Source: Cyrtodaria siliqua
Taxonomy: Eukaryota; Mollusca; Bivalvia; Adapedonta; Hiatellidae
DNA: 64,000 nt
Assembly (NCBI GenBank): GCA_037043455.1
Contig: JAWPHD010011010.1
Coordinates: forward strand, 1 to 64,000
Reading direction: 5' to 3'
Part shown: in pieces, positions 26,419-38,825 of the stretch
Layout of the letters: each line of letters starts with the position of its first letter
Numbering within the stretch: position 1 is the stretch's first letter
Position numbers and translations under genes: made by a program
The notes under the pieces: model-generated
Databases searched by the model: none
Seen by the model: the letters and a program-made list of their open reading frames with translations, nothing else
Told to the model about the DNA's origin: nothing

Positions 26419-28095
26419 AGCTCTACTGACCGAAGGCCAGCAGAGATTTGGTTATACTTTTTAGCTCTACTGACCGATGGCTAGCAGAGATTATGGGATA
26501 GCGAGTTGTCCGTCGTCCATTAACTTTTGTCTTGTTTACACGATAGGGACTTCATTATTACTCGGATGTTTACGAAACTCTGCCAGTGTCTTTATATCAA
26601 TAAAAGCTTGGATTTTTTCGAGAACCAGCAACATCAGATTAGTAACACCAAAGTTATGGCCCTTGTTTTGCTGAAAAATACCATATTAAGCCTTATTTAC
26701 ACTCTAGCGCCTTCATTTTTTATTTGATCTTTATGAAACTTTGTCGATGTTTTTATATCAATGTAAGCTCAGCCAGATCGGATCAGTAACACAAGAGTTA
26801 TGGCCCTTGTTTTGCTAAAAAGTGCCAAATTAAGTCTTGTTTACACTCTGGCACCTGCATTTTGTATTTGACCTTTACAAAACTTTGCCAGTGTATTTAT
26901 ATCAATGAAAGCTCAGATCTGTTCGAAAACCAGCCAGAGCAGATTTGTAACACCAGAGTTGTGGCCCTTGTTTTGTTGAAAAGTGTGATTTTCTGCCTAG
27001 TTAACACTCTAGCACTTTCATTTATTATTTGATCTGTACCAAACTAACACAGCTCGTTAATATCAACAAAAGATCAGACAAGCTTAAAAAACAGCCAGAT
27101 CGGACCATATACACTGGAGTTATGGCCCTTGTTTTTGCTAAAAAAAATGCCATATTGTGCCTTGTGAACACTCGTATCACCTTCTTTTATTATTTGATCT
27201 TTACCAAATTTGCATAGATCGTTAGTAGCAATGAAATCTGTAAGTGAAACACAAAGATGCTCGTGTATATGTAAATACAAAAAAGCAATAGCCTAGAAAG
27301 CCTCAAAGAAGGTACACATCAAAATTAGATTAGTAACACCAGAGTTATGCCCCTTGATTTAGTTAAACATGCTGTATTTTGCCACATTAAGAAAATAGGT
27401 CCTTCGTTTGGCTAAATTTTAATGAACTGCATGGAAGATCGGTACCAAATATGGTTATGCATATCGTCCACGCATTCCGGTTGAATGTTTTTTGACAGGG
27501 GTAAAACACAATTTGTCCGGACCATATTTCATGAATCCCTGACCAAAAATCAACAAAACTTTGCAGAGGTGATCAGTACCAATCCTACTTATGCATGTCA
27601 TAGCTGTATTTTTGTTGAAAGATTTTTGGCCCTTTAAAGGCTTTAATACACGCATATTATCCGGACTAGTTCTCCTGATCCCCAGTTTGGATATCAGTGG
27701 AACTTTGCAGGGATAATCAGTACCTGACCTAGTTGTGCATGCCATCGCCGTGTTCCGGTTGAATGATTTTTTTGCGGAGTTATAGCGCTTTAAAGGTTTG
27801 AATACACGAACATTGTACATGCTAGTTCTCCTGAATGCTGGTTTGGATTTCAACGAAACTTGGCAGTGATGAGCAGTAGCAAGCCTAGTTGCACATATCA
27901 TCACCATGTTTTTGTTGAATGATTTTTGACAATTATTGTCCCTTATACACAAACTTTGTCCAGACTAGTCTTCCCGAACTCCTGACTGGATTTCAGTGAA
28001 ACTTGGCAAGTATGATCAGTATCAAGCCTAGTTGGGCATATCACAGACTCCACAGAGCCAGTAGAGCGATACAGGCCCTCTTGGGCCTCTTGTTT
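26419..28095 (+). mobile_element. Long repeat with 'agctctactg' inverted ends
   Basis: Starts 'agctctactgaccgaaggcc' (restarting at 26462) and ends 'ccagtagagcg' plus 'caggccctcttgggcctctt'. The inside is built of about 150-bp diverged units with 'gttatggcccttg(t/a)ttt' and 'ttgatctttaccaaa'. It shares its ends with 23051-24088. Non-coding. Confidence 0.7.
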
Positions 28096-28159
28096 GTAGA
28101 TCTATTTTGACAACACGTTTTTATGCGCCCGTTTGAAAAAAGAGTACATGGTATGGGGT

Positions 28160-28335
28160 TATTTAAGGTCTTTATCATGACACCGCATATGCAGACTTGG
28201 AAACGTGTTCTATCTTGCCATTCACCATATTTTATCTTGATGTAGATGGAGGATGAGCCTTGCACGTTCATTCCTTTTAGGCGACATATAACCTTTCATG
28301 TGTTGGTGCGTCTTAAAACCCAATTCAATTCGTCC
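28160..28335 (+). mobile_element. Retroelement 3' end fragment (family D)
   Basis: Shares 'atggaggatgagcct', 'catataacctttcatgtgtt' and 'cttaaaacccaattcaatt' with copies at 9906-10172, 13638-13797 and 18130-18345. Confidence 0.55.
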
Positions 28336-29417
28336 GACAATAAGCAATTACACATGCTGCATGATAACTTTGAAACCATAACGCTCATGAATTTTCATAG
28401 GTACATTGCCCTTGAGGAGAGGAAACATGTTATTTTCTAAGCTTGGTAGGACAAGTGTCAAGATTGCCATCCCTTATATGGAAATACACATTGTGTGATA
28501 ACTTCAAAACCATGACACCCACATTCATAAAACATTAATAGATAAATTGTCCCTTGGCGAGCGTAGAAACATTTTGTTTTTGGGTTAAAAGGTTGCAATG
28601 ATCTTAATAAAATATGCATTCTGCAAGATAACTCTGAAAGCACAACACCATATAAAACTTTGTTGGTATATTGCCCTTTAAGATAGGTGGAAGCCTATTG
28701 CTTTTGGGATCAGTTGATCATCAAGGTCACATTAACCTGACAATGACCCAGTTCTGAGAAACACTCCTTCCACTGTAATTTGTCACTCTCAGACATACAA
28801 TCATGGAACTTTACGGAAATAGTACCCCTGTTAAAACAATGACTTCTATTCATGTTTAGGCTAGAAGGTCAAAGTTCAGGGCATTTGACATTGCCTTGAT
28901 CAATGCATTATAGTGTAAGGATATAAAATGAATGAAAACGAATGAAATATGTTTCTGAAACAATGTAGTTTGTTTGTGTGGTGTTTTACATCCTTTTCAA
29001 TACACGCAATGTTATATATAATTTTTTTGTGGTGGAGGCAGACCACCCATACTTTTCTTGGGTAGAACCAGTACTGTACACCTCCCGCCATCCGTAACAA
29101 TCGACACTTCCTCACTTAAAGTCGAGCTCAATGGTATGTAGGAAAACAGCGTTCCCATCGGAAGAAACAGTGCAGTATTAATAACTGTCAGGCTATGCAC
29201 GAGTCACATTACTATGTTAAGGACCAATCGCAAGGCAACACATCATACTCAAATCTGAATCTGAGATGCTGAGTTAAAATCAGATCTGAGTTAAAATATT
29301 CAATCTTAGACAAACTGGTTGATTTTTTTTTGATAATTTTTTTTTGTTTGATATTTTGACTTATACTTACTTGGAAGATTTTTTTCTTTTTCATTTCCTT
29401 AAAAAATATTTAGAGTA
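28336..29417. other. Repeat-rich spacer
   Basis: Contains dispersed-repeat phrases ('ttgataacttcaaaaccatg' type, 28370-28680) and a reverse SINE C fragment at 29023-29130. No gene. Confidence 0.35.
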
Positions 29418-29900
29418 ATTTCCCAGTCAGAAAATGGGAGAATTTTCCCAATAACATTTGGGAAAATTTTCCCAAAAAGAATTTGGGAGAATTTTCCCAT
29501 TTTATTTTGGGAAAGTTTTTATTTCATTAAATTATAAACATAAGGGCATATTTAATTGTCAACACTGCAACAGAAGATGTTTCCAGGCTTTTAAATGTTG
29601 TTTTAGCTATTAAGAAATAACTCATTTTCCCATGGGAAAATTTTCCCAAATTACAATATTGGGAAAATATTCCCATGGGAAAATATCAAAGTGCTCGTAT
29701 CGCTGTAAAACTTCGTCATATACCCTAAATATGAAAGCCGCATACTATTTTGACATTATATTGAAAGATAAATACTTTTTGTTTTTCCCATGGGAAAACT
29801 GCCCAAATCATTTCCCATGGCAATATATTGTCCCATGGGAAAGACCCTTTCCCATGGGAAAAAAGCTTTTCCCATGGGAAAATAGGCTTTTCCCATGGGA
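29418..29900. repeat. Cluster of TTTTCCCATGGGAAAA palindromes
   Basis: About eight copies of a 12-16 bp perfect palindrome centred on CCATGG (29625-29640, 29670-29683, then several between 29786 and 29900), with looser 'gggaaaattttccc' palindromes at 29420-29515. Confidence 0.85.
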
Positions 29901-30700
29901 GAGGTCAACTTCGCGTCAAATTTCTCGGAAAAATTAAAGTGTCACGAATGAAATAGAATATAACTTTACAATCATTTGATATGTGCTTTCATATGATATA
30001 GTCGAAAGTGCCCTAGCTCATTCGGAATAACTTGCTGTTTTTGCCAAAAACCGGCGCGGCAAAAAAAAACCGGCGACTGTTCCATACTCTATTTGTTTTG
30101 TAGCATGTCCATTTCAGCTGTCTGCCATACTCTAATTTCCAATAACGGATAGTTAAAGTACACCATCTATTCTGACAGGTGTTAATTTCAATTACACTAT
30201 TTAAACTTAAGCAAATACAAAAGGAAATTTCAGTGACCATGCTACAATTGCATTTAAACAATTTACACCTGTGCAAATACAAAGGGAATTTCAGTGACCA
30301 AGCTACAAGATATTTGTGTACAAATCTAGTCGTCTTAAAAATGGAATTGTATGATTTTTTTAGATTTAACTTTTTTGTTTTATTATCAGTATTGTTGTAT
30401 TACTGTCGCCTAATCTGTATAAACTATGGCCATGTTTGTCTATCACTCCAGCCAGATTTTCTTCGATACGGAAGAACAAGTATGTGTATTTATTTAATAT
30501 GAAATTCTTTTAAAGAAATGTATAACTACTCCTATATTATAAATAAATGCTATGTAAAATATGTGAAATGTGTTTTTATTTCCTATCAGTTCTGTATATA
30601 TGGACATGCATGCATGATGTTTCATAGTTGGTTCTGACCTTCTAATTCATATATATCCTCAATATTTTACAAAATTAAGTGTTTAACACACCAGCAATGT

Positions 30701-31270
30701 AATTGTTATAGGGCATAATATAACCAATGTGATTGTCATAGGGCATAATATAACCAATGTGATTGTTATAGGGCATAATATAACCAATGTGATTGCTATA
30801 GGGCATAATATAACCAATGTGATTGTCATAGGGCATGATATAACCAATGTGATTGTCATAGGGCATACTATAACCAATGTGATTGTCATAGGGCATGATA
30901 TAACCAATGTGATTGTTATAGGGCATAATATAACCAATGTGATTGTCATAAGGCATAATATAACCAATGTGATTGTCATAGGGCATGATATAACCAATGT
31001 GATTGTCATAGGGCATGATATAACCAATGTGATTGTCATAGGGCATAATATAACCAATGTGATTGTCATAGGGCATAATATAACCAATGTGATTGCTATA
31101 GGGCATAATATAACCAATGTGATTGTCATAGGGCATGATATAACCAATGTGATTGTCATAGGGCATGATACAACCAATGTGATTATTATAGGGCATAATA
31201 TAACCAATGTGATTGCTATAGGGCATAATATAACCAATGTGATTGTCATAGGGCATAATATAACCAATGT
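30701..31270. repeat. 30-bp minisatellite with a CCAAT box per unit, about 19 units
   Basis: Unit 'taaccaatgtgattgtcata' then 'gggcataata', in exact 30-bp register over nearly 570 bp with only point variants. It yields open frames on both strands (10-residue repeats), which I do not treat as genes. Confidence 0.95.
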
Positions 31271-31635
31271 CCGACAATCAACATGAGCGTTATAAATCAA
31301 ATACGGCAATTGTTCACTTTGTCTACGCCGTTTAGCCCGCCAATAACCGAGACTCTCCAACGCCACAGTACGCATGTTATATAACAACATACCATTTGTT
31401 TTGTTATAGAGAGTCACAGAGAACTAAGAAGGAGAATGTTCTTAAATATATATAACTGTATTCTATATGAGATAACTATATGAGTTTCAACACGCCCGGG
31501 AATCGCACCGCCTGCATTCTTTGGCAATACCGAGAGTTTCAGGCGGAGGACTTCCGGTTGTGCAGGCGTGCAATATAAAAAACGCTCAAATTGGTGTAGG
31601 TGGTCCAGAACGTGATCGATTGCATTTGTATTTAA

Positions 31636-31960
31636 AGGGACGAACGCCAATCTTGATTTTGAAAAACTCACGGCGTCACGTTATTTTTTCTGCATATCAT
31701 TCATTGATATTAATTATCAGAAACGCACTTTTTCATATTATTGTTGACTACTAGTATATCGCACCAATAAAAATAGATTTAAACCTACGGTAGAATACGG
31801 CATGGCAGAATACGACATGGCAGAATACGGCATGGCAGAATACGACGAATTTAATTATATGCAAACAGGATTAAAGTCAAAATGATACTGGATAAATACA
31901 TGTCAATCGAGACGATAATTTCAATGTTTGATCAACACTTCAAAATTGCCCTATGACCCT
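31636..31960. mobile_element. TTAA-type MITE, copy 2
   Basis: Exactly flanked by TTAA (31632-31635 and 31961-31964). Ends AGGGACGAACGCCAATCTTGA and CAAAATTGCCCTATGACCCT. A 15-bp repeat ('cagaatacg(g/a)catgg') sits inside at 31795-31850. Confidence 0.65.
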
Positions 31961-31964
31961 TTAA

Positions 31965-32670
31965 GCCTTTTTCCAAACATCGAGAAATGTCTTGTGCTAG
32001 CTAATATACCAAAGCGACCATTCCCAGAATTTGGGCATCGACGATATAAGATTTGTAAGAAATCCTTTCTGCCGTGTGCAATTTGAGTGAAAAAGATCTC
32101 GCATAAAACACGGGGCTGCTTATATTATATTCAGGTGTTTACATGCGAATTTCCCAACGATTGCTATAGACATTTGACGGACATCTGTGACTTTGTAGAG
32201 AAAAATATACCTTAATTTGAAGACGATTTATCGCAAAAATACACCCCAATACAGCAACTTACCACGCATACAGGCATGCTTTGAAATAAGAAAATACACC
32301 CCAATACAACAACTTACCACTTATGAACAGTTCCGTAACTAAATCTGATCGCATATGTCTCTGACCGCTACAAGTCATGTCGATCACCATAGACAACTTC
32401 TTTAATCGTTTCCATTAACGTTGCGTCGATTATCGTCTTTCTTCCGCGCCCCTCGTCTTTTCTAAAGTGATTCGTCCTTCCTTAAAACGTCGATGCCATC
32501 TAAACACAAGTGCACGGGAAACTGTGGGTTTCGTAGACGCTCTCAGAATCATCTCATAGGTTTGTGTAGGTGTTTTGCCTACCTTATAATTGCGCGATTT
32601 TCCTTTGAATCAGTTGACGTCATTTTTAACAGATCTTCTGCTAAGAAACGGTTGCTTGTTTTGCCGATTC
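31965..32670. other. Spacer between two TTAA elements
   Basis: No gene recognised. A short duplicated phrase 'aaatacaccccaatacagca' / 'aaatacaccccaatacaaca' occurs near 32240 and 32290. Confidence 0.3.
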
Positions 32671-32673
32671 AAA

Positions 32674-32992
32674 AGGGACACTCGGCAATCTTGATTTTTT
32701 TTTAAAAACTCACGGCGTCCCGTTAGTTTTTCTCTAAACTTGCATTTGTTCAATCATTAATATTAATTGTTAAAATAGTTCAGAGCAAATTGTTTTTACA
32801 TATTACTAACTTTTTATAATATTGAACCAATAATATATTTAAACAAATTGGTAAAATAACGAAGACAATTGAAATCTCATTTTTTATTTTAATTATATGC
32901 ATGCAGTTTTAAAGTAAAATGACGCAGGATAACATCTTATCAGGGAGCAAACTTAAATCTTTGAATAAAGCTCAAGATTGCCATGTGTCCCT
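32674..32992. mobile_element. TTAA-type MITE, copy 1
   Basis: Terminal inverted repeats 'agggacac(t/a)(c/t)ggcaatcttga'. The right end is followed by TTAA; the left flank is decayed. AT-rich core, no ORF. Confidence 0.7.
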
Positions 32993-33779
32993 TTAAGATA
33001 ACGGAAAGAAATTTGACCTAACGGCACAAATGACGTCATTCAACAAGCAGACGAAGTCGCGGTAAAATCTGTGCATTAATTCAGATATTATAATCATGTA
33101 TTCGTAAAAATCTGAGTTATAAAAGTGTACATACATTTTACTGCCCCGGTCTAGCGTAATTGGTAACCATAACAACTCCAAAAGCATCTTATAAATTTTT
33201 CAAATTAAATTTTATTTATTTATATTGTAGATAAGGTATAACAGTGTATTTCATGGTGATATTATGACATTTTATAAAGAGATATTTTTTTTGCAGCAAC
33301 AGTCTCATTATTTCTCGATCACACCTCGTATATATATTTTTACCTATATTATATACAAAAAATATTATAACTCATGCAGATTAAAAAATGTCAGCCTAAT
33401 GTCGCATTATTTATTGAAGAACTAAAACGTTCTAGAAATCTTGAGTTGTACTCAACATACATATACCCCATACTGAAGTCAAATCATATTAAAGCAAGAT
33501 GGAATATTGTTCAAACTATGTTGAACAATTAAGGTTTTCATATTGTGTATTTGTCTATCGTTAACACTTTTATAAAGTTTGCGAGTGGTAAATTGTTAAA
33601 CAAAGTAGATATGTTTCTCATTTTCAAATTGTATTTGATAATTGAAGTACACTTGATGTCTGAATAAAATATTAAAAACAAACAAAGAAATATTTATCAT
33701 TATGTATACATTTAATTGTACACGTAAACTGTCCATATAATGTATCATTTCAATACACAGAGTCGGATTAACCGAGCTC

Positions 33780-34185
33780 TCCTCGCGCCCCGTTACTATA
33801 ATAAAATGGCTTGTGACTTGAAAATACGCAGCAATAACACAATTTATATAGAAATATGTGATCCAATATTTAAGAAGAAAAAATCACCAGAAACAATTGT
33901 CAGAAAAAATAAAAATGAGCATCCACCATGGTTTGATCAGGAATATAAAACAAAAAGGAGCGATTTTTATAATAGACTAAATCAATTTAGAAATGACCAT
34001 AGTTTGGAAAATAGAACACTGATGACTAAATCAAGATCAGAATATAAATCACTAACTCGATCAAAACAATACTGTTTCAATAAACAGAAAACACAAAAAC
34101 TGGAAATGCTCAGGTCCAAAAATGCAAAAGAATATCGGAAGATGTTAAAAAATGCCAGTCATATTAATTCAAAGACAAATATCTC
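33780..34185 (+). pseudogene. Non-LTR retrotransposon fragment (between endonuclease and reverse transcriptase)
   Basis: An open frame (in-frame ATG at 33740) contains HPPWFDQEYKTKRSDFY, then a Lys/Arg-rich segment (RSEYKSLTRSKQYCF) and LRSKNAKEYRKMLK. A 'PW(F/W)..EC..KR..FY' box followed by basic helices is typical of the linker in LINE polyproteins. No catalytic motifs of either enzyme are present, so it is a truncated remnant. Family not assigned. Confidence 0.5.
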
Positions 34186-34189
34186 ATCA

Positions 34190-34275
34190 TGGTCCATCGC
34201 ATCTTACCATCGACCATGGCATCTTACCATCGCATCTGACCACCGCATCTTACCATCGACCATCGCATCTTAACA
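34190..34275 (+). repeat. Short tandem repeat 'catcgcatcttaccatcgac'
   Basis: About five imperfect 16-22 bp units. It accounts for the odd C-terminus of the overlapping reading frame. Confidence 0.7.
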
Positions 34276-34299
34276 TCACATCCTGCCCTAACAAGACAC

Positions 34300-35935
34300 T
34301 TTAGGTTACATTGCACCATTGATTTTCCTTCTTTGTTTTATATAGGACGAATAGATATCAAGAGATAAAAAATGCGCATTTTTCTCCGTAGAAAATGTTA
34401 AAACACATATCAATCAAACGATCGAGCGTCCGCCAATATAAAAATGCAATAAAAACAGGGGGTCATGTATCATGTAAGAACAAGCCAATATGTTGAATGA
34501 CGTCACGTTCTATTTTGACACGTCACAGATACATTTACCCCATTTCTACTTTCGCTTTACTGTCTATGTCAGTTATAATTAAATATCTCAAACAAACACT
34601 AATCAATGTTCAAAATACATCATTTGGCTGATTTATAGGTAATAATAGCAAAAAGCAATCAAAAGTATGCATTTTGTATCACTAGTAAGGCAGGGAAACG
34701 TTTTTTATTAGGCACTATTTGACTATACACCACGGAAGCACAAACGCAATGGTGCAATGTAACCTGTATGGAATGTTTATTAAGGGAAGTAACTTTTCTA
34801 GCTTATGTATGTGCAAATGGCGCCCTCGCACAACTGTTTGGGAATGCACTGAATTAATTCAGTTTACATCGTATTAATTCTGTTCAGTATCGGCCATTTG
34901 TCTTTATGTCAAATTGATTCTGCTGTCATTGAATTGAGTGCTTTGGTCTTGCATTAATTTAGTTTCCTATCGATTGTTTTACGTATTGGTAAATTGACTG
35001 GGTTACTTTTAAATTTACTATATTGAATCGTTTCAAGTTCGATTAGATGGTTTGAAAAAACACTCCGGATTATTTCACAAAGTATCGGATTGTTTTAAGT
35101 TTGATTAGATGGTTTCAAAAAAAGTAGTAAATCAATTAAAGTTACATTGAATTAAATATAATACCGATGAATTAATTCATCTTGGCCTGGATGATTTATT
35201 AAAAACATACTTTTGGCGGTATTGGCCGTCCATATTTTCTGTCTACAGCTTTCCTTCTTTCAGTGAACGTCGGCTTAACATCGTCACAAGACAGAAGTGA
35301 GGTTCTAATTACTCCTGAAGCAAATTTGAGGGCAGCGAATGTGTATTTTTGCCAAATGGTGATGAACGATTAGCAATGAATTAATGAAACATGATATGGA
35401 GAGACCAGCATCTGGCGGGGTTTGAACTCACGACCTTCCGCTTGTGGGCTCAGTGGTCTTACCACTGGGCTAGAGAGGCCTCACTAAATTGTTTAAACCG
35501 ACAGACGACGAGGTACGTTGTATACATTTACAAAGTATACATTTTGGGAATTTAAACTATATACACAATTCAAACGGCTTCAACCAGCCAGGCCAAACCC
35601 CACGATTGCAGTTTTTTGAACACGTTTTTTGATGGGTTAGTTGCTCAAATTACATCAATGCTATCAAAACATTGCTTGGTTGAAAGATAGTTTACGTTAT
35701 TCAGCACATGCTAAGCTTTATATGACGATATATATTTCGTGATGGAGCCGATCATCCACGTTTTCCTGGGTAGAACCAGTACTGCATACCTCCCACCACC
35801 CATAAGAATCGACATTCATTATCATGACATAAACATATCTATTACGCTAATTAAACTCTAACATTTTGGTGTTGGAATAAACAAAACAAATCATTTCATA
35901 TTACGCAACATTATTAAATTATGAACTATGTTCAT
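34300..35935. other. Unannotated spacer
   Basis: AT-rich. Contains a reverse tRNA-like fragment at about 35404-35481 (minus strand 'tagcccagtggtaagacc' ... 'gtgagttcaaacccc') and a reverse SINE C fragment at 35740-35812. No gene seen. Confidence 0.35.
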
Positions 35936-35939
35936 TGTT

Positions 35940-38430
35940 AAACTATCTAAACAGCTTCAATCTGATAATCAACAACATGATTTCTTTAGCATTTAATGTG
36001 ATAATCAACAACATGATTGTTTTAGCATACAATGGGATAATTAACAAAATGATTCATTTAGCATTCAATGTGATAATCAACAACGTGATATTTTAGCATT
36101 AATTGTGATAATCAACATTAAGATTCTTTGGCATTCAGTGTGATAATCAACAACGTGATTTCTGTAGTAGTCAATGTGATAATCAACAATATGATTACTT
36201 TAGTAGTCAATGTGATAATCAACAACATGATTACTTTAGCATTCAGTGTGATAATCAACAACGTGATTTCTGTAGTAGTCAATGTGATAATCAACAATAT
36301 GATTACTTTAGTAGTCAATGTGATAATCAACAACATGATTACTTTGGCATTCAGTGTGATAATCAACAACATGATTACTTTAGCATTCAGTGTGATAATC
36401 AACAGCATGATTTATTTTCCATTCAATGTGATATTCAATATTTATCTAGCATTCAATGTGATAATCAAGAACATAATTTCTTTATCATTCAATGTGATAA
36501 TCAACAGCGTGATTACTGTGGCATTCAGTTCCATAATCAACAGTATGAATTCTTTATTATTCAATGTGATAATCAACAATATGATATATTTTACACTCAA
36601 TGTGATAATCAACAACGTGATTTATCTTGCATTCAATGCGATAATCAACAACGTGATTTCTTTAGCATTCACTATGATAATCAACAACATGATTGTTTTA
36701 GCATACAATGGGGTAATTAACAAAATGATTCCTTTAGCATTCAATGTGACAATCAACAATATGATTCCTGTAGCATTCAATGTGATAATCAACAACATGA
36801 TTTATTTAGAATTCAATATGATAATCAACAACATGAGTGTTTAAGCATACAATGGGATAATTAACAAAATGATTCCTTTAGCATTCAATGTGATAATCAA
36901 CAATATGCTTTAGTTATCATTAAATGTGATAATCAACAACCCATTTCTTTCAGCATTCAATGTGATAATCAACATTAGGATTCTTTGGCATTCAGTGTGA
37001 TAATCAACAGTATGAATTCTTTATTATTCAATGTGATTTCTTTAGTATTCAATATTGTAATCAACAACATGATTACTTTAGCATTAATTGTGATAATCAA
37101 CAGCATGATTTATATTCCATTCAATGTGATAATTAACTGCGTAATTTCTCTAGCATTCAATGTGATAATCAAGAACATAATTTCCTTAGCATTCAATGTG
37201 ATAATCAACAGTATGATTACTGTGGCATTCAATGTGATAATCAACAATATGATACCTTTTACACTCAAAGTGATAATCAAGAACGTGATTTCTTTTGCAT
37301 TCAATGTGATAATCAAAACGTGATTTCTTTAGAATTGAATGTGGTAATCAACAACATGATTCCTTTAACACTCAGTGTGATAATCAACAACGTGATTTAT
37401 TTTCCATTAAATGTGATAATCAATAACTTGGTTGCCTTATCAGTCACTGTGATAATCAACCATATGATTTCTTTAGCACTGAATGTGATAATCGACAGTT
37501 TGATTTCTTTGGCATTCAGAAAAATAATCAACAGTTTGATTTATTTTGCATTCGATGTGATAATAACCAACATGTTTTCTTTAACAATCAATGTGATAAT
37601 CAACAACATGATTTCTTTAACACTCAGTATGATTATCAACAACGTGATTTTTTAGCATTCAATGTGATACTCAACAACATAATTTATAAAACACTCAATG
37701 TGATAATCAACATTATTATTCATTTAGCATTCAATGTAATAATAAACAACATGATTTCTTTAGCATTCAATGTGATAATCAACAGAATGATTTCTTTATC
37801 AATCAGTTTGATAATCACAAACATGTTTCCTTTAGATTTATGTGTGATAATCAACAACAAGATTCCTTTCTTTAGCATTCAATGTGGTAATCAACTTTAT
37901 GATCCCTTTAGCATTCAAAGTTATAATCAACAACATTATTTCTTAATCAGTCATTATTCCCTTTGCACTCTGTGTGAAAATCAACTACCTGATTTATTTA
38001 GCAGTCAATGTGATAATCAATCACATGATTGATATATCATTCAAGGTGATAATCACCAACATGATTTATTTAACATTTATTGTGATAATCAACAACTTGC
38101 TTTCATCGGCAGTCAATATAATAATAACCAACAACAATATTCATTATCAATCAGTGTGATAATCACAAACATGATTCTTTTACAATTCGATGTGATAATC
38201 AACAACATGATTCCTTTCTTTAGCATTCAATGTGATAATCACCAACATGATTTATTTACCATTCAATGTGATGATCACCAACATAATTTATTTAGCATTC
38301 AGTGTCATAATCAACAACATGATTTCCTTAGCATTCAATGTGATAATCAACAACATGATTCCTTTAGAAATCAATGTGAAAATCATAAACATGCTATTTA
38401 TAGCATTCAATGTGAAAACAATAATTACTA
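35940..38430. repeat. 36-bp minisatellite, about 65 units
   Basis: Consensus 'tgataatcaacaacatgatt' then 'tctttagcattcaatg'. Since 36 is a multiple of 3 and units lack stops in several frames, long false reading frames (I/N/M-rich 12-residue repeats) appear on both strands. It ends about 140 bp past the receptor gene's stop. Confidence 0.95.
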
Positions 38431-38468
38431 ACAAAACATCCTGTACCGAATTTCATATCTAAGCTTAT

Positions 38469-38490
38469 TTTATTTCACTCCTGTTTTATT
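38469..38490 (-). promoter_or_regulatory. Candidate polyadenylation signals of the receptor gene
   Basis: Two AATAAA hexamers on the minus strand (38490-38485 and 38474-38469), 79-95 bp past the stop. They would give a very short 3' UTR ending just before the 36-bp minisatellite. Confidence 0.5.
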
Positions 38491-38568
38491 CCTATTGACT
38501 TATAATACTAGTATACAATTCCACTTATGATCAAAGGTAACAATGCCCCTATGTATGTGTATCTTGAT

Positions 38569-38825
38569 TCATATTCTCCTGAACATCAGCTTTGTAGATT
38601 TTAACGATTCGTCTTCTCTCCAACCTCCATTAATCATTCCTCCATGGCCGTCGTAATATGATGAAGGCTGACCTGGAGTGGCATAATCTCCGTTTGGGTT
38701 GATGGCTGTGCAGGCTGCGTACCACCAGCCACCATGAAAGACTTGTGCACAGTGTCGGCTGCTGCTGTGGTCATGATCCACATCTTTAGCACGGAATCTT
38801 GATCCATTGTTATACATCAAACTCA
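38569..38825 (-). CDS. FReD exon 4 and stop
   Basis: 257 nt ending in TGA. Acceptor TTTATATAG. It encodes [10 protein letters not shown], then the calcium-loop region [14 protein letters not shown], then [17 protein letters not shown] and the terminal [10 protein letters not shown], all hallmark C-terminal FReD elements. The second disulphide pair is present (HC and AC). The calcium loop has His where DxDND is usual, so metal binding may be altered. Confidence 0.9.

Noticed and set aside
27455..27952. 165-codon minus-strand open frame
   Set aside because: Lies wholly in the interior units of a dispersed repeat and repeats with them; no recognisable domain.
29632..29937. 101-codon frame with FPWEN-like repeats
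   Set aside because: Caused by the TTTTCCCATGGGAAAA palindromes; no homology or gene context.
30701..31270. CRISPR array
   Set aside because: Repeats are contiguous without unique spacers, in eukaryotic-type DNA.
30675..31417. Long open frames on both strands (up to 244 codons) with 10-residue repeats
   Set aside because: A 30-bp repeat without stops opens several frames at once on both strands; no codon-level selection or splice or start context.
33740..34273. Intact host gene of 177 codons
   Set aside because: Sequence resembles the linker of a LINE polyprotein, lacks catalytic motifs, and its C-terminus is a simple repeat.
36118..38462. I/N/M-rich repetitive open frames up to 238 codons
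   Set aside because: Products of the 36-bp minisatellite; multiple overlapping frames on both strands and frame breaks between units.
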